From the NCBI GenBank assembly GCA_025361865.1, contig JANYJH010000024.1, forward strand, positions 1 through 52,104: a DNA stretch of 52,104 bases, in the 5' to 3' direction. The position numbers and the translations under genes were made by a program. Origin of the DNA: Phragmitibacter sp. Its GTDB lineage: Bacteria; Verrucomicrobiota; Verrucomicrobiia; Verrucomicrobiales; Verrucomicrobiaceae. The notes under the pieces were generated by a model that was not told the origin of the DNA, did not search any database, and saw only the letters and a list, made by a program, of their open reading frames with translations. Shown here piece after piece: positions 7,740-16,323 of the stretch. Numbering within the stretch: position 1 is the first letter of the stretch; every line of letters begins with the position of its first letter.

Positions 7740-9035
7740 ATGAACGCTCCTTATATCAACACCAACCAAGGCCTATCCCGCCGCGCCATGCTTAAAGGCG
7801 TCGGTATCTCTCTGGCTCTGCCGATGCTCGAAGCCATGCGGCCCAGCTTCTTGCGCGCTGCTTCCTCCGTGCCACCAAGACGCTTCGTTGGCATGATGAC
7901 GAACATGGGTATTCTGCCACAGTATTTCTTCCCGGAGAAAGAAGGCCGCGACTATGCGCTGACGCCTTATCTCGATCTTCTTAAAGAGCACCGTGATAAC
8001 CTCACTGTGTTCTCAGGTGTCTCATTGCCAGGCGTCGATGGCGGCCACGCAGCCGAGAAATCGTTCCTCACCGGAGCACCGGGAGCCAGCCGTGGATCGT
8101 TCAAGAACAGCATCTCGCTGGATCAGGTGATGGCTGAAAAGGTCGGTGGAGAAACACGTTTTCCATCGCTCACCCTAATGGTTGGGGCCGAGCAGATGAG
8201 CTGTTCCTGGACGCGCAGTGGCTCGATGATTCCACCGCAACAGAGTCCGCTGAAGCTCTATCAGCAGCTCTTTGTGGAAGATACCGCTGCGGGCAAAGCC
8301 GCCGCCACACGACGTTTGCAGGAGGATCGCAGTCTGCTCGATTCCTTGCGTGACCAAGCCAAGCGCCTAGAGAAGAGCGTCGGTGCTGCGGATCGCGAGC
8401 GCCTTGATCAATACTTCACGAGCGTCCGTGACCTGGAGCAACGCCTTGCGAAAGCCACCGACTGGGTGGATCGGCCTAAGCCCAAAGTCACCCTCGCCGC
8501 GCCGGAAGAAATCAAAGAACGCGATGACCTCGCGAAGAACGAGCGAGTGATGTTTGATCTCGTGCGACTCGCGCTGGAAACCGATTCCACGCGCATCGTC
8601 ACCGTTTGCCTCAACACCGGAAGCCTCACGCCACGCCAAATTCCCGGCGTGAAATCCATGTGCCATGAACTCACGCATCACGGTGGTCGTGAGGAGAAGC
8701 TCAGTGAGCTGCGTCGCATTGAGGAAGCCCAGTTCAGCGCGCTGGCGGAGTTTATGCACGGCATGAGTGCCGCAAAGGAACAAGGCGCATCGCTGCTTGA
8801 TCAAACGTCCATCCTTTACGGAACGAACATGGGCAGCGCTAATGCCCATTCCAACGACAACCTCCCCGTGCTCCTCGCGGGTGGCGGCTTCAAACCCGCG
8901 GGCCACCTCGCCTTTGACAAAAAGAAGAACTACCCGCTGACGAACCTTTACGTCAGCCTCCTCCAACGTCTCGGTTGTGAAGCAGGTAGCTTCAGCAGCG
9001 GCACCAGCACGATGCGTGGGCTGGAGATGGTGTGA
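7740..9035 (+). CDS. DUF1552 protein, Tat-exported
   Basis: The 431-aa protein opens with a twin-arginine signal (LSRRAMLKGVGISLALPML, Arg14-Arg15), so it should be exported folded through Tat. The body matches DUF1552: RRFVGMMTNMGILPQYFFP, FSGVSLPGVDGGHAAEKSFLTG split as FSGVSLPG and GGHAAEKSFLTG, LYGTNMGSANAHSNDNLPV and the C-terminal LLQRLGCEAGSFSSGT. Function is unproven; it is almost always the partner of a DUF1592 cytochrome, as here (4557-7178). No Shine-Dalgarno sequence is visible before the ATG. The upstream sequence is the cassette hairpin, so expression from the original upstream promoter may be affected. Confidence 0.92.
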   Translation: MNAPYINTNQGLSRRAMLKGVGISLALPMLEAMRPSFLRAASSVPPRRFVGMMTNMGILPQYFFPEKEGRDYALTPYLDLLKEHRDNLTVFSGVSLPGVDGGHAAEKSFLTGAPGASRGSFKNSISLDQVMAEKVGGETRFPSLTLMVGAEQMSCSWTRSGSMIPPQQSPLKLYQQLFVEDTAAGKAAATRRLQEDRSLLDSLRDQAKRLEKSVGAADRERLDQYFTSVRDLEQRLAKATDWVDRPKPKVTLAAPEEIKERDDLAKNERVMFDLVRLALETDSTRIVTVCLNTGSLTPRQIPGVKSMCHELTHHGGREEKLSELRRIEEAQFSALAEFMHGMSAAKEQGASLLDQTSILYGTNMGSANAHSNDNLPVLLAGGGFKPAGHLAFDKKKNYPLTNLYVSLLQRLGCEAGSFSSGTSTMRGLEMV

Positions 9036-9186
9036 TCAACAGCCTATTGACGAGATGCTTGCCGTTTTCATGGGAAGACAGAACATGTCGGTATGAAGAC
9101 AACGATTGGGATACCTTAGCCGCCTTGCCACCATGAGGGCTGTGGCGCTGGGCAAGAGCATTCGAGGATCTCATGCGGGGCGCGCG

Positions 9187-9240
9187 CTTAGTCGCGAAGT
9201 GCAGGACGCACCGACTTTAGCGCCGCATCCAGCGACTAAG
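9187..9240. repeat. REP-like inverted repeat in a 362-bp gap
   Basis: Nine-base perfect arms CTTAGTCGC (9187-9195) and GCGACTAAG (9232-9240) enclose a GC-rich 36-base centre. The surrounding gap, 9036-9397, shows no convincing gene. A weak TTG-started frame at 9106-9450 has no recognisable domain and runs into the gene on the opposite strand. The repeat may terminate transcription of the DUF1552 gene, but there is no U-tract. Confidence 0.5.
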
Positions 9241-9397
9241 GAATGCACGCCTCTCTACAAGGTCAACGCACTGGTATTTAAGGTCTTGAACCGACAGGTT
9301 GAAGTCGCCGCGATGGTCACTGATACACACGGTATTCAGATGCGGGAAGAGTTATGCAGAGCATCGGTCCTGCATTTTCTGACTGGTTCAACAAATT

Positions 9398-10207
9398 TTA
9401 AAAACCAAATGGAGGAGGCGAATCATTTGAAACATTTAGAAACATTTTAATCGAAGGGACAAGCTGCATCAAAAGTATCAATAATAGTAAATAATCGGTT
9501 TTAGTAAAAGGCGCTCCACTTCTCCATTGCCAAATTAGAAGAACTCCGATTAAGGCGCTAGTGATCAGAGTGAGTATTAGATACACCCATTCAAAAATAT
9601 GTTGCCCAGCTCTTTTCTCGAATTGTTCTTGAATTGTTTTTAGAGATTCGCCGCCATATTTTCTTTCTATTATTCTATGTTGTCCAATTACACTCCCAGT
9701 TACGATAAAATTTTCTGTGGGAGAGCCCGCATAAATGAGCTGGACAGATGCACCATCATTACACTCAAGGGCCTTCCAGTTGAAAGTAATTTTCCCTTGC
9801 TCGCACATTGCTGAATCAATTGTAAACAAGATTTCTTCCCTGCTAGTTTTGCGTATCTTAGCTTCAAGAATGGGACATTTAGACGCTGATTGAATAGCGA
9901 TAGGTGAAAGTAAATCCTCGTGACGAACTGGACATTTACCAGCATTCCATATAGCGATTTGAACAGCCGAAACATCTTTGTCCAGTTGCTTGCCGTTGTA
10001 ATTGATAGTTAATCCCTTGGATTGCTCAGCAGATACCACAGTAGCTCGAGCAGGATGAAGATAGTATGTAAGACATGGTTGTTGGATGCTCTCAAAGTAA
10101 AAATAAAACGCCAACGGCAATCCAATTAAGCTCGCAATAGATCCTGCAATCCCCATGAAAGGAGAGGTGAAGATTCGATAAAATAGAGACCTGTTGGTTT
10201 CAGACAT
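9398..10207 (-). CDS. AT-rich membrane protein, function unknown
   Basis: The 269-aa product has a membrane segment at about residues 17-38 (GIAGSIASLIGLPLAFYFYF). An ordered ~160-aa domain with four or more Cys residues follows, then two C-terminal membrane segments (about 205-226 and 236-255). The middle domain should lie on one face of the membrane, probably outside. I recognise no family. Its A/T-rich codons (many aaa, att, tta) stand out from both neighbours, which suggests acquisition by transfer. It is separated from the helicase gene upstream by about 110 bp. Confidence 0.65.
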   Translation of the reverse strand: MSETNRSLFYRIFTSPFMGIAGSIASLIGLPLAFYFYFESIQQPCLTYYLHPARATVVSAEQSKGLTINYNGKQLDKDVSAVQIAIWNAGKCPVRHEDLLSPIAIQSASKCPILEAKIRKTSREEILFTIDSAMCEQGKITFNWKALECNDGASVQLIYAGSPTENFIVTGSVIGQHRIIERKYGGESLKTIQEQFEKRAGQHIFEWVYLILTLITSALIGVLLIWQWRSGAPFTKTDYLLLLILLMQLVPSIKMFLNVSNDSPPPFGF

Positions 10208-10316
10208 ACTTACGTGAAGTTAATGGATGCGCATTACTTTCATATGCTAAGAGACAGCCCAAATATGAGAGCGTTATACTTAGGTTTTGCAAGGCTATTG
10301 CCTACCTTCCACTTTC

Positions 10317-12317
10317 TCACCCCACGATCTCAGTGGGGCATTTCGGCAGGGCGTTGATGAAGGCGCGGCCATAGGGTTTGCTGAGCACTCGATTGTCCAG
10401 AATGGCGCAGATGCCGTGGTCTTTTCTGGAGCGGATGAGACGGCCCACGCCCTGACGCAGTTTGAGGATGGCCTCGGGGACGGAGTATTGCATGAAGGCG
10501 TTGCCGCCGTGCTCGGTGATGTATTCCAAGCGTGCGGCGGTCAAGGGATGATCCGGCACGGCGAAGGGGAGCTTCGTGATGATGACGTTGCTCAGGGCTT
10601 CACCGGGGACATCCACGCCGGTCCAGAAGCTCTCGGTGCCGAAGAGCACGCTGTGGGTATCGCGCTTGAACTCAGCGAGCATTTGATGTCGGGGCAAGGC
10701 GCGACCTTGCACGAGGAGTTGCCAGCCGCGCTTCTCGAAGAAGTCGGCCATCTCATCCGCGATCTTGTTCATCTGCGTGTAGCTCGTGAACAGGACGAAG
10801 GCGCGGCCTTTGCTGAGATCGAGGAAATGCTCGATCCACTTCGGCAACGCGGCTTCGTGCTCCTTCGTGCCGGGCGCTGGGATGCCCTTCACGAGGTAGA
10901 GCTTCATCTGCTTGCTGAAGTCGAAAGGACTATCAATGCACACGGCGGGCGTCTCCATGCCGCCGACCCGTTTGCGGAAATACTCCAACGGTTCGCCTTC
11001 GCCGATGCCGAGCGTAGCGCTGGTCAGGATGCTGACGCGGCCCGGACGAAAGAGGAGATCACCGAGCTGCTTGCTCACATCCACCGGCGCGCTGTGCATG
11101 GAGATGGCCTTGTTATCCGCACTGCTGCGCTCTACCCAATAGACGTGATCGTCCTCGGATTGATCAAGGAAGGCCGCGATGTCATTGCGCGCGGCGGTCA
11201 GGCGATTGGCCAGATCATGAAGCTCTAAGCGCGTGGTCTCGTGCTTGGTTTCATCGCCCGCCATCTTGGCGCGTTCGGAGAGCTTGTGCAGCGGGATGGC
11301 GAGGTTGTTCTCCGTCAAACCGGTCTCGCGAACGCGGAACTCGCGGCCAAGACTTTGGAAGGTGCAGGAGCCTTCAACCGCGCGGAAGAAGTCCTCCATG
11401 CTCGCGATGGCTTCTTTGACGAAACGCACGCCGACCTCATCTCCTGAATGCGGGAAGAATCCCTTGCGGGTCTTGGGATGATAAAGCCGCTGTAACTCAT
11501 ACCGCAGGCTGCCCTCCGAGATGTGAATGCCAAAAGCCTTCGCAGCGACGTTCTCGATAGTGTGTGCTTCGTCGATGATCAGGAAGTCATTGGGGAAAAT
11601 GAAGTTCGCATCATCCGGCAGCAGGTCTTCTACGGAGGAGAGCAGCGTGAAGAAGAGCGTGTGATTCAGCACGATGACATCCGCTTCGGCAAGGCGCTTC
11701 CGCACCGCTTGATAGAAGCATCGGGAGCCGCCGCAACGCCTCGGCGTGCAGATGTGGGCCTCACTGCAAACCTGCGACCACACGCGTGGCGAGGGTGAAA
11801 AATCCAGGTCGCTCAGAGTGCCATCCGTCGTCGTTTGGCTCCAGTCCCAGATCAGCTTTACTTCGGAGTGTTCGCTCGAAGTGAAGAGGTCAGCGGTGCC
11901 ACGAAAGGCGTGCTCCAGCCTTTGCGGACAGAGGTAGTTCCCCCGCCCTTTCAGCAGTTCGGCCTTGAACCCCTGCTCCACCAGCTTCTGCACGATGGGG
12001 ATGTCTTTGTGAACGAGCTGCTCTTGGAGGTTGATCGTATGCGTGGAGATGATGGCCTTGCGCTTCTGCTCCACGGCAAACGTCGCGGCGGGCAGGAGAT
12101 AAGCCAACGACTTCCCGACCCCCGTGGCGGCCTCGATGACCACGGAGCGCGTCTTGTCCAAGGCACTGCCGACAATGCGCGCCATGCGCTGTTGTTGCTG
12201 GCGGAACTCGAAATCAGGTGACGCCGCGAGCTGGCCATCCAGTGAAAACGCCTTGGCCATGCGCTCCAGCAGGAGAGGCTGGGAGAAGCTTTCGGCATCC
12301 GAGGCGAGGTGAATCAT
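10317..12317 (-). CDS. dinG: DinG/XPD-type ATP-dependent DNA helicase
   Basis: The 666-aa superfamily 2 helicase starts at the ATG at 12317, preceded by GGAGG at five bases; a longer frame to 12494 lacks a ribosome site. Walker A is ATGVGKS (about 64-70) and the Walker B box is DEAH in LIIDEAHTIENVAAK (about 247-260). Cys130, Cys190, Cys195 and Cys200 (RCGGSRC region) fit the iron-sulfur cluster of the DinG/XPD family. The C-terminal half has LFGTESFWTGVDVPG and LRQGVGRLIRS (motif VI). It should unwind DNA 5'-3' during repair or R-loop and replication-fork processing. It is divergent from the LptF-like gene, with about 108 bp between the starts. Confidence 0.93.
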   Translation of the reverse strand: MIHLASDAESFSQPLLLERMAKAFSLDGQLAASPDFEFRQQQQRMARIVGSALDKTRSVVIEAATGVGKSLAYLLPAATFAVEQKRKAIISTHTINLQEQLVHKDIPIVQKLVEQGFKAELLKGRGNYLCPQRLEHAFRGTADLFTSSEHSEVKLIWDWSQTTTDGTLSDLDFSPSPRVWSQVCSEAHICTPRRCGGSRCFYQAVRKRLAEADVIVLNHTLFFTLLSSVEDLLPDDANFIFPNDFLIIDEAHTIENVAAKAFGIHISEGSLRYELQRLYHPKTRKGFFPHSGDEVGVRFVKEAIASMEDFFRAVEGSCTFQSLGREFRVRETGLTENNLAIPLHKLSERAKMAGDETKHETTRLELHDLANRLTAARNDIAAFLDQSEDDHVYWVERSSADNKAISMHSAPVDVSKQLGDLLFRPGRVSILTSATLGIGEGEPLEYFRKRVGGMETPAVCIDSPFDFSKQMKLYLVKGIPAPGTKEHEAALPKWIEHFLDLSKGRAFVLFTSYTQMNKIADEMADFFEKRGWQLLVQGRALPRHQMLAEFKRDTHSVLFGTESFWTGVDVPGEALSNVIITKLPFAVPDHPLTAARLEYITEHGGNAFMQYSVPEAILKLRQGVGRLIRSRKDHGICAILDNRVLSKPYGRAFINALPKCPTEIVG

Positions 12318-12425
12318 CGCGCCCTCCATAAAGCAAATGTGGCCGCAATCAACCACGTCCCTTCCACTCAGCTTGACGCGGGGCCCTGCGTGGCGGAATC
12401 TCGCCATTCGCTGCACCTGCCTGCC

Positions 12426-14114
12426 ATGAAGTTTCTGTCTCCTGTCTTCTCTGTATTGAATGTCCTTTGGCGTCTGATCCGCCAGACTCCGCACCTGAGT
12501 TCACTGGCCTTTCTGCTGGCGTTGCTAGGGATGTTCATCGCTCAGCAAACGGGCTATCACCTGCCCTTCATGCCGAAGGAGCCTTCGACGGTGGAGCCGC
12601 TGCCGAATGGTTGGATAGGGCTTCCTGATGAAGCCTACATCACCATCTATCTGCTGGCCTACATGCGGCTCTTCGTCTTTCTGGGCGGCGCAGTCTTCCA
12701 CATCGTCATCTTTCGCGCTTATCCCAATGCCGAAAAGATGCTGCGTCCCACCTGGGCGGCTTCCATTTATTTGGCCGTCTGGGCGCTGGCGACTAATCTC
12801 TACGACTTCTGGGAGAACTCCCGTCTGGAGTCCATCGGAGAAGAGATTTCAGTGACCGCCTTTGTCATTCAGACAGTGCTGATGATCGGGATGATCCTCT
12901 CCCCGCCCCTGCTGCTAACCTACTACTCCCGCTGTAAAATCATGGAGCGCTACGTGCTCACAAACTTCCTTCAGCCGCTCGTATTTTGTTTCGTTGCGTT
13001 CTGCTCGCTTTGGATCGTGATGGACCTTTTGGACAACCTGAACAACTTCAAGGAAAACCACATTCCGATGGGGCAGATCCTGATGTTCTATCTCCGGCTC
13101 ATCCCTTATATTTACGTCTCGGTAGCTCCGGTGACCATGCTGCTGGCCACGCTTTATTCCCTCGGGAAAATGTGTCGTGCGAACGAACTGATCTCCATGC
13201 TCGGCGCGGGCAAAAGCCTGGCCCAGGTGTTGCGACCCATCTTTATCTTTGGAGCTTATGCTTCCTTCATCGGCATGACCGCGAACTACCACTGGGCACC
13301 CGTGGCCGAGGGTAACAAGAAGACGCTTCTGGAAGACGTGAAGGACAAGGTGAGCCGCAACATCCGCGTGACTGATCTGGTGTATCGCAATCAAGAAGAC
13401 CGCCGCACCTGGTATCTCGGCGTCGTTCCTTATGATCTGCGGGATGACAAGGTGCGCCGCGTGGAAGTGCGGCAGGAAGATGAACATGGCAAGCTGCTGA
13501 AGGCCTACTACGGGCGCTCCAGCTTCTGGTGGGCGAACAAGCGCGTGTGGTCGCTCTACGGCGGCGTGGAGGTCACTTATGATCAGGGCAAGATCATCAC
13601 CATGCAGGAGTTCCCACGTAAGGATCTGGAAGGCTTTAACGAGACGCCTTGGAGCCTCATCAGCGGTTCGCTAACACCTGAATTCCTCGGCGTGCCGGAG
13701 TTGCTGGCCTATGTGGACGGCAACAAATCCTATACCGCCTCAAAGCTCGCCCCCTTCCGCACGCATCTGTTCTACCGCTTCGCCTTGCCTTGGCAGTGCC
13801 TCGTCATCGTGCTCATCGCCGCGCCGCTCGGCGTCGTCTTTTCAAGGCGCGGCATGCTAGGTGGCGTCGCCAGTTCCATCTTCATCTTCTTCGTCCTGAT
13901 CTTCATCGACAACTTCTTCCTGAACCTCGGCAAAGGTAACCACGTAGCCCCTTGGTTCACCGTTTGGGTGCCGCACATCGTGCTCGCCAGCATCGGAGGC
14001 ATCCTCTTCTTCTTCCGTTCTCAGAACAAGGATTTCCCGAAGGTGACCAGCTTCGCCTCCCTCGTGGACTCGGCCAAGTTCCTCTGGAATGGACTGATGG
14101 GGAGAACGACATAG
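12426..14114 (+). CDS. LptF/LptG-family permease with extra N-terminal membrane domain
   Basis: The 562-aa protein starts at the ATG at 12426 (MKFLSPVFSVLN). Residues from ~171 (KIMERYVLTNFLQPLVFCFV) to the end match the YjgP/YjgQ (LptF/G) permease, including LLATLYSLGKMCRANELISMLGAG split as LLATLYSLGKMCRANE and LISMLGAGKSL, and C-terminal helices ending LPWQCLVIVLIAAPLGVVFS. LptF/G with LptB move lipopolysaccharide out of the inner membrane. Normal family length is ~360-400 aa. Here ~170 residues with about four hydrophobic segments (near 25-42, 72-97, 110-128, 143-166) precede the domain. No second permease gene is adjacent. Confidence 0.85.
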   Translation: MKFLSPVFSVLNVLWRLIRQTPHLSSLAFLLALLGMFIAQQTGYHLPFMPKEPSTVEPLPNGWIGLPDEAYITIYLLAYMRLFVFLGGAVFHIVIFRAYPNAEKMLRPTWAASIYLAVWALATNLYDFWENSRLESIGEEISVTAFVIQTVLMIGMILSPPLLLTYYSRCKIMERYVLTNFLQPLVFCFVAFCSLWIVMDLLDNLNNFKENHIPMGQILMFYLRLIPYIYVSVAPVTMLLATLYSLGKMCRANELISMLGAGKSLAQVLRPIFIFGAYASFIGMTANYHWAPVAEGNKKTLLEDVKDKVSRNIRVTDLVYRNQEDRRTWYLGVVPYDLRDDKVRRVEVRQEDEHGKLLKAYYGRSSFWWANKRVWSLYGGVEVTYDQGKIITMQEFPRKDLEGFNETPWSLISGSLTPEFLGVPELLAYVDGNKSYTASKLAPFRTHLFYRFALPWQCLVIVLIAAPLGVVFSRRGMLGGVASSIFIFFVLIFIDNFFLNLGKGNHVAPWFTVWVPHIVLASIGGILFFFRSQNKDFPKVTSFASLVDSAKFLWNGLMGRTT

Positions 14115-14233
14115 GGGGAATGAAGAATTTAAAATGCGGAATGCGGAATTCTGAAACAGCGAAGACCAATGGTTCACAAAAGATGCGCCTGTAGCTAGAA
14201 CTCATCATTCTTAATTCTTAATTTCATCCCACC

Positions 14234-14815
14234 ATGCAACTCTGGAACCTCAAATCCCGCGCTCATGAATGCGCCCGCACCGGGCGGCCTTTTGCCGAGA
14301 AGGAAGTGTTTCACACGGCCATCTATTTCGATAAGGTCACGGGTGAGTTTCAACGTCGCGATGTCGGTTTGGATGTTTGGGAAGAAGAGATCGCGGAGCG
14401 CAAGCCGTTCTCGTTTTGGAAGACCGAGTATCAACCGCCGGGCGGCGATGCCAGGGCCAAGATCGAGATCGCCAGCCGGGAAAGCGCGGAGAGCCTGCTG
14501 CGTCGTCTCGTGGAAGAAGACGAGCCGGAATCCGAGAACGCCCGCTACATTCTGGCGCTCATGCTGGAGCGCAAAAAGATCCTCGTTCCGAAAGAGGTCA
14601 AGCACACCGAGCAAGGCAAAATGGTGCTCTACGAAAACCGCAAAAGCGGTGAGGTTTACATTATTCGTGATCCTGAACTGCGCCTAGATGAAATGGGCCA
14701 GGTGCAGGATGAAGTGGCCATGCTCCTCGGCTTCGGCGGGCCTGCTGCGGAAGCAGCGGCGGCGGTGGGGATGAAGATCACGACAGAGGGAAAGGTGGTT
14801 CCAGCTTCGGGCTAG
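14234..14815 (+). CDS. Conserved hypothetical protein of PVC type
   Basis: The 193-aa soluble protein carries CARTGRPFAEKEVFHTAIYF near the N-terminus, then RDVGLDVWEE, a helical middle (ENARYILALMLERKKILV) and YIIRDPELRLDEM. I recall the pattern C..TGR.F..GE.F.T.L followed by LLERK and Y.VRDPEL in planctomycete and verrucomicrobial genomes, with no assigned function. One Cys (13) is present, so zinc binding is not evident. The 3' end overlaps the stop of the convergent nucleotidyltransferase gene by 4 bp. The 119-bp upstream gap contains A/T-rich repeat-like sequence. Confidence 0.7.
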   Translation: MQLWNLKSRAHECARTGRPFAEKEVFHTAIYFDKVTGEFQRRDVGLDVWEEEIAERKPFSFWKTEYQPPGGDARAKIEIASRESAESLLRRLVEEDEPESENARYILALMLERKKILVPKEVKHTEQGKMVLYENRKSGEVYIIRDPELRLDEMGQVQDEVAMLLGFGGPAAEAAAAVGMKITTEGKVVPASG

Positions 14816-15759
14816 AAAGCCTGATCTGTGGCGGTTCCAGAGGCGCTGATTCCTGAACGGACGATGCAGCGCGTCAGGCTCGCGTTCGCTGCCACGACGG
14901 CCTTGGGCCATAGGATGCAGTCTTCCAAGACCGCGCCTTCACTGACTTCAGCGCCTGCGGAGAGGATGTTGAGTCCATGAAGTTCGGCTTTGCGGTCGGT
15001 GACGGCTCCGGCTTGCACGGGCTCGGCAATGACTCCGCCATAAGCTGGGAAGCGGTGGCCCATCTGGTGCATGGTTTGGTGCGCTTCCAGATAGCTTTCG
15101 CGATCGCCGAGATCCCACCAGACGCCTTGATCTATGACGACGGCTCCCATGCGGGCGCCGCTCTGGATGAGCTTCAGGAAGATGGGGATGACGCTTTCCT
15201 TTTTCCCAGGCTCCAAGTGCTTTAAGAAATCAGGGCGGATCGCGTAGATGCCGGTGAACTGGTGGGTGCCTGCGTTGCCCGTGCCAAGCTTGTTGCGGAT
15301 GTCTGTCACGCGACCGGATTCGGCATCGAACGCGATGTGTGGCGCTGGGCCGATGGAACGGAGAACTAGGGTGATGATGTTCTCACCGCGCTCATGTTCG
15401 TGGATGAGCGACTGAAGCGGGAGGTCTGTGAGGATGTCGCCATTATAAACGATGAAGGATTGATCCGTGATGAGATCGGCGATGTTCGCGATGCCGCCCG
15501 CTGTCTCCAGCAAAAGGGGCTCATGGCGGAAGGTGATGGGTGCCCTGCGGTATGTCTTATCAGGAAAGGCGAGGTCATAGCATTCCGGCAAATGGTGCGT
15601 GTTCACGATGAACTCACTGAGCCCGGCGGAGAGAAGATGATCGAAGGCATACGTGATGAGCGGCCTGTGGAAGACCGGAATCAGGGGCTTCGGGAGCTGG
15701 TCAGTGAGGGGTCGGAGGCGGGTGCCCAGTCCGGCACCCAAAACAAAAGCCTTGTTCAT
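14812..15759 (-). CDS. Sugar-nucleotide pyrophosphorylase (NDP-sugar type)
   Basis: The 315-aa protein has the nucleotidyltransferase signature LGAGLGTRLRPLT (about 7-19) followed by LPKPLIPV, and VYNGDILTDLP as the metal-binding region. It should join a hexose-1-phosphate to an NTP, releasing pyrophosphate. The C-terminal ~70 residues (LHGLNILSAGAEVSEGAVLEDCILW split as LHGLNILSAGAEVS and EGAVLEDCILW) look like a short left-handed beta-helix. The substrate cannot be read from sequence; mannose-1-P guanylyltransferase or MurNAc-1-P uridylyltransferase are candidates. It is divergent from the TPR gene at 15847. Confidence 0.85.
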   Translation of the reverse strand: MNKAFVLGAGLGTRLRPLTDQLPKPLIPVFHRPLITYAFDHLLSAGLSEFIVNTHHLPECYDLAFPDKTYRRAPITFRHEPLLLETAGGIANIADLITDQSFIVYNGDILTDLPLQSLIHEHERGENIITLVLRSIGPAPHIAFDAESGRVTDIRNKLGTGNAGTHQFTGIYAIRPDFLKHLEPGKKESVIPIFLKLIQSGARMGAVVIDQGVWWDLGDRESYLEAHQTMHQMGHRFPAYGGVIAEPVQAGAVTDRKAELHGLNILSAGAEVSEGAVLEDCILWPKAVVAANASLTRCIVRSGISASGTATDQAF

Positions 15760-15846
15760 GGGAACGATTTACGTTCTGATGACAGCGCTTGCAAACACGA
15801 AGCGGCAGATGCAATGAGCCTTCGCACTATTCATCGCCCCCATTCC

Positions 15847-16317
15847 ATGAATCACCACGAACGCAGCATCATCGCCGCTCAGGGTTACCTTGAGCTCGGG
15901 ATGTTCCGTGAAGTCTGGAGGGAGCTGCACACGCTGCCTTCAGAAATGCTGGGGCGCAGTGATGTGTTGGAGATTCTGGCGCTGAGTCTGATGGGTGAAG
16001 AGCGCTGGGCGGAAGCGCTGGTGGTGGCGGAGCGGCTGCGGGAGGAAGCGCCTGGGGAAGCGGGCGGGTTCATCCATTCTGGCTACTGCCTGCATGAGAT
16101 GGGCCGCACGGAAGAGGCGCTGCACGTCCTGCTCAATGGGCCGGATTCACTGCGGACCAAATCCGTCTTCTTTTACAACGTCGCGTGTTATCAGGCCAGA
16201 CTCGGCCTGTTCGCGGAAGCGATGGAGATGCTGCGGAAGTCCTTTGAAATGGACGCCAGCCTTCGCAAATCCGCCCGGCGTGATCCGGATCTGGTGGCGC
16301 TGCAATCTAAAATCTAA
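15847..16317 (+). CDS. TPR-like helical repeat protein
   Basis: The 156-aa protein starts at the ATG at 15847 (MNHHERSIIAAQGYLELGMF). A frame to 15394 is open upstream but runs antisense through the pyrophosphorylase gene. At least three degenerate helix-turn-helix repeats of about 34 residues are visible: YLELGMFREVWRELHTLP, GEERWAEALVVAERL and YQARLGLFAEAMEMLRKSFE. It is probably a protein-protein adaptor in the cytoplasm. The serine hydrolase gene begins 7 bp after the stop codon, so the two are likely co-transcribed. Repeats are visible; partner unknown. Confidence 0.8.
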   Translation: MNHHERSIIAAQGYLELGMFREVWRELHTLPSEMLGRSDVLEILALSLMGEERWAEALVVAERLREEAPGEAGGFIHSGYCLHEMGRTEEALHVLLNGPDSLRTKSVFFYNVACYQARLGLFAEAMEMLRKSFEMDASLRKSARRDPDLVALQSKI

Positions 16318-16323
16318 CCGGCC

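Noticed and set aside
9106-9450. 114-aa open frame on the + strand
   Set aside because: It starts with TTG, contains the palindrome at 9187-9240, overlaps the opposite gene and shows no domain.
10287-11228. 313-aa open frame on the + strand
   Set aside because: It lies wholly antisense within the DinG-type helicase gene, has no recognisable domain, and its length follows from the codon bias of the real gene.
15394-15846. Upstream extension of the TPR gene
   Set aside because: It runs antisense through the sugar-nucleotide pyrophosphorylase; the TPR repeats begin only after the ATG at 15847.
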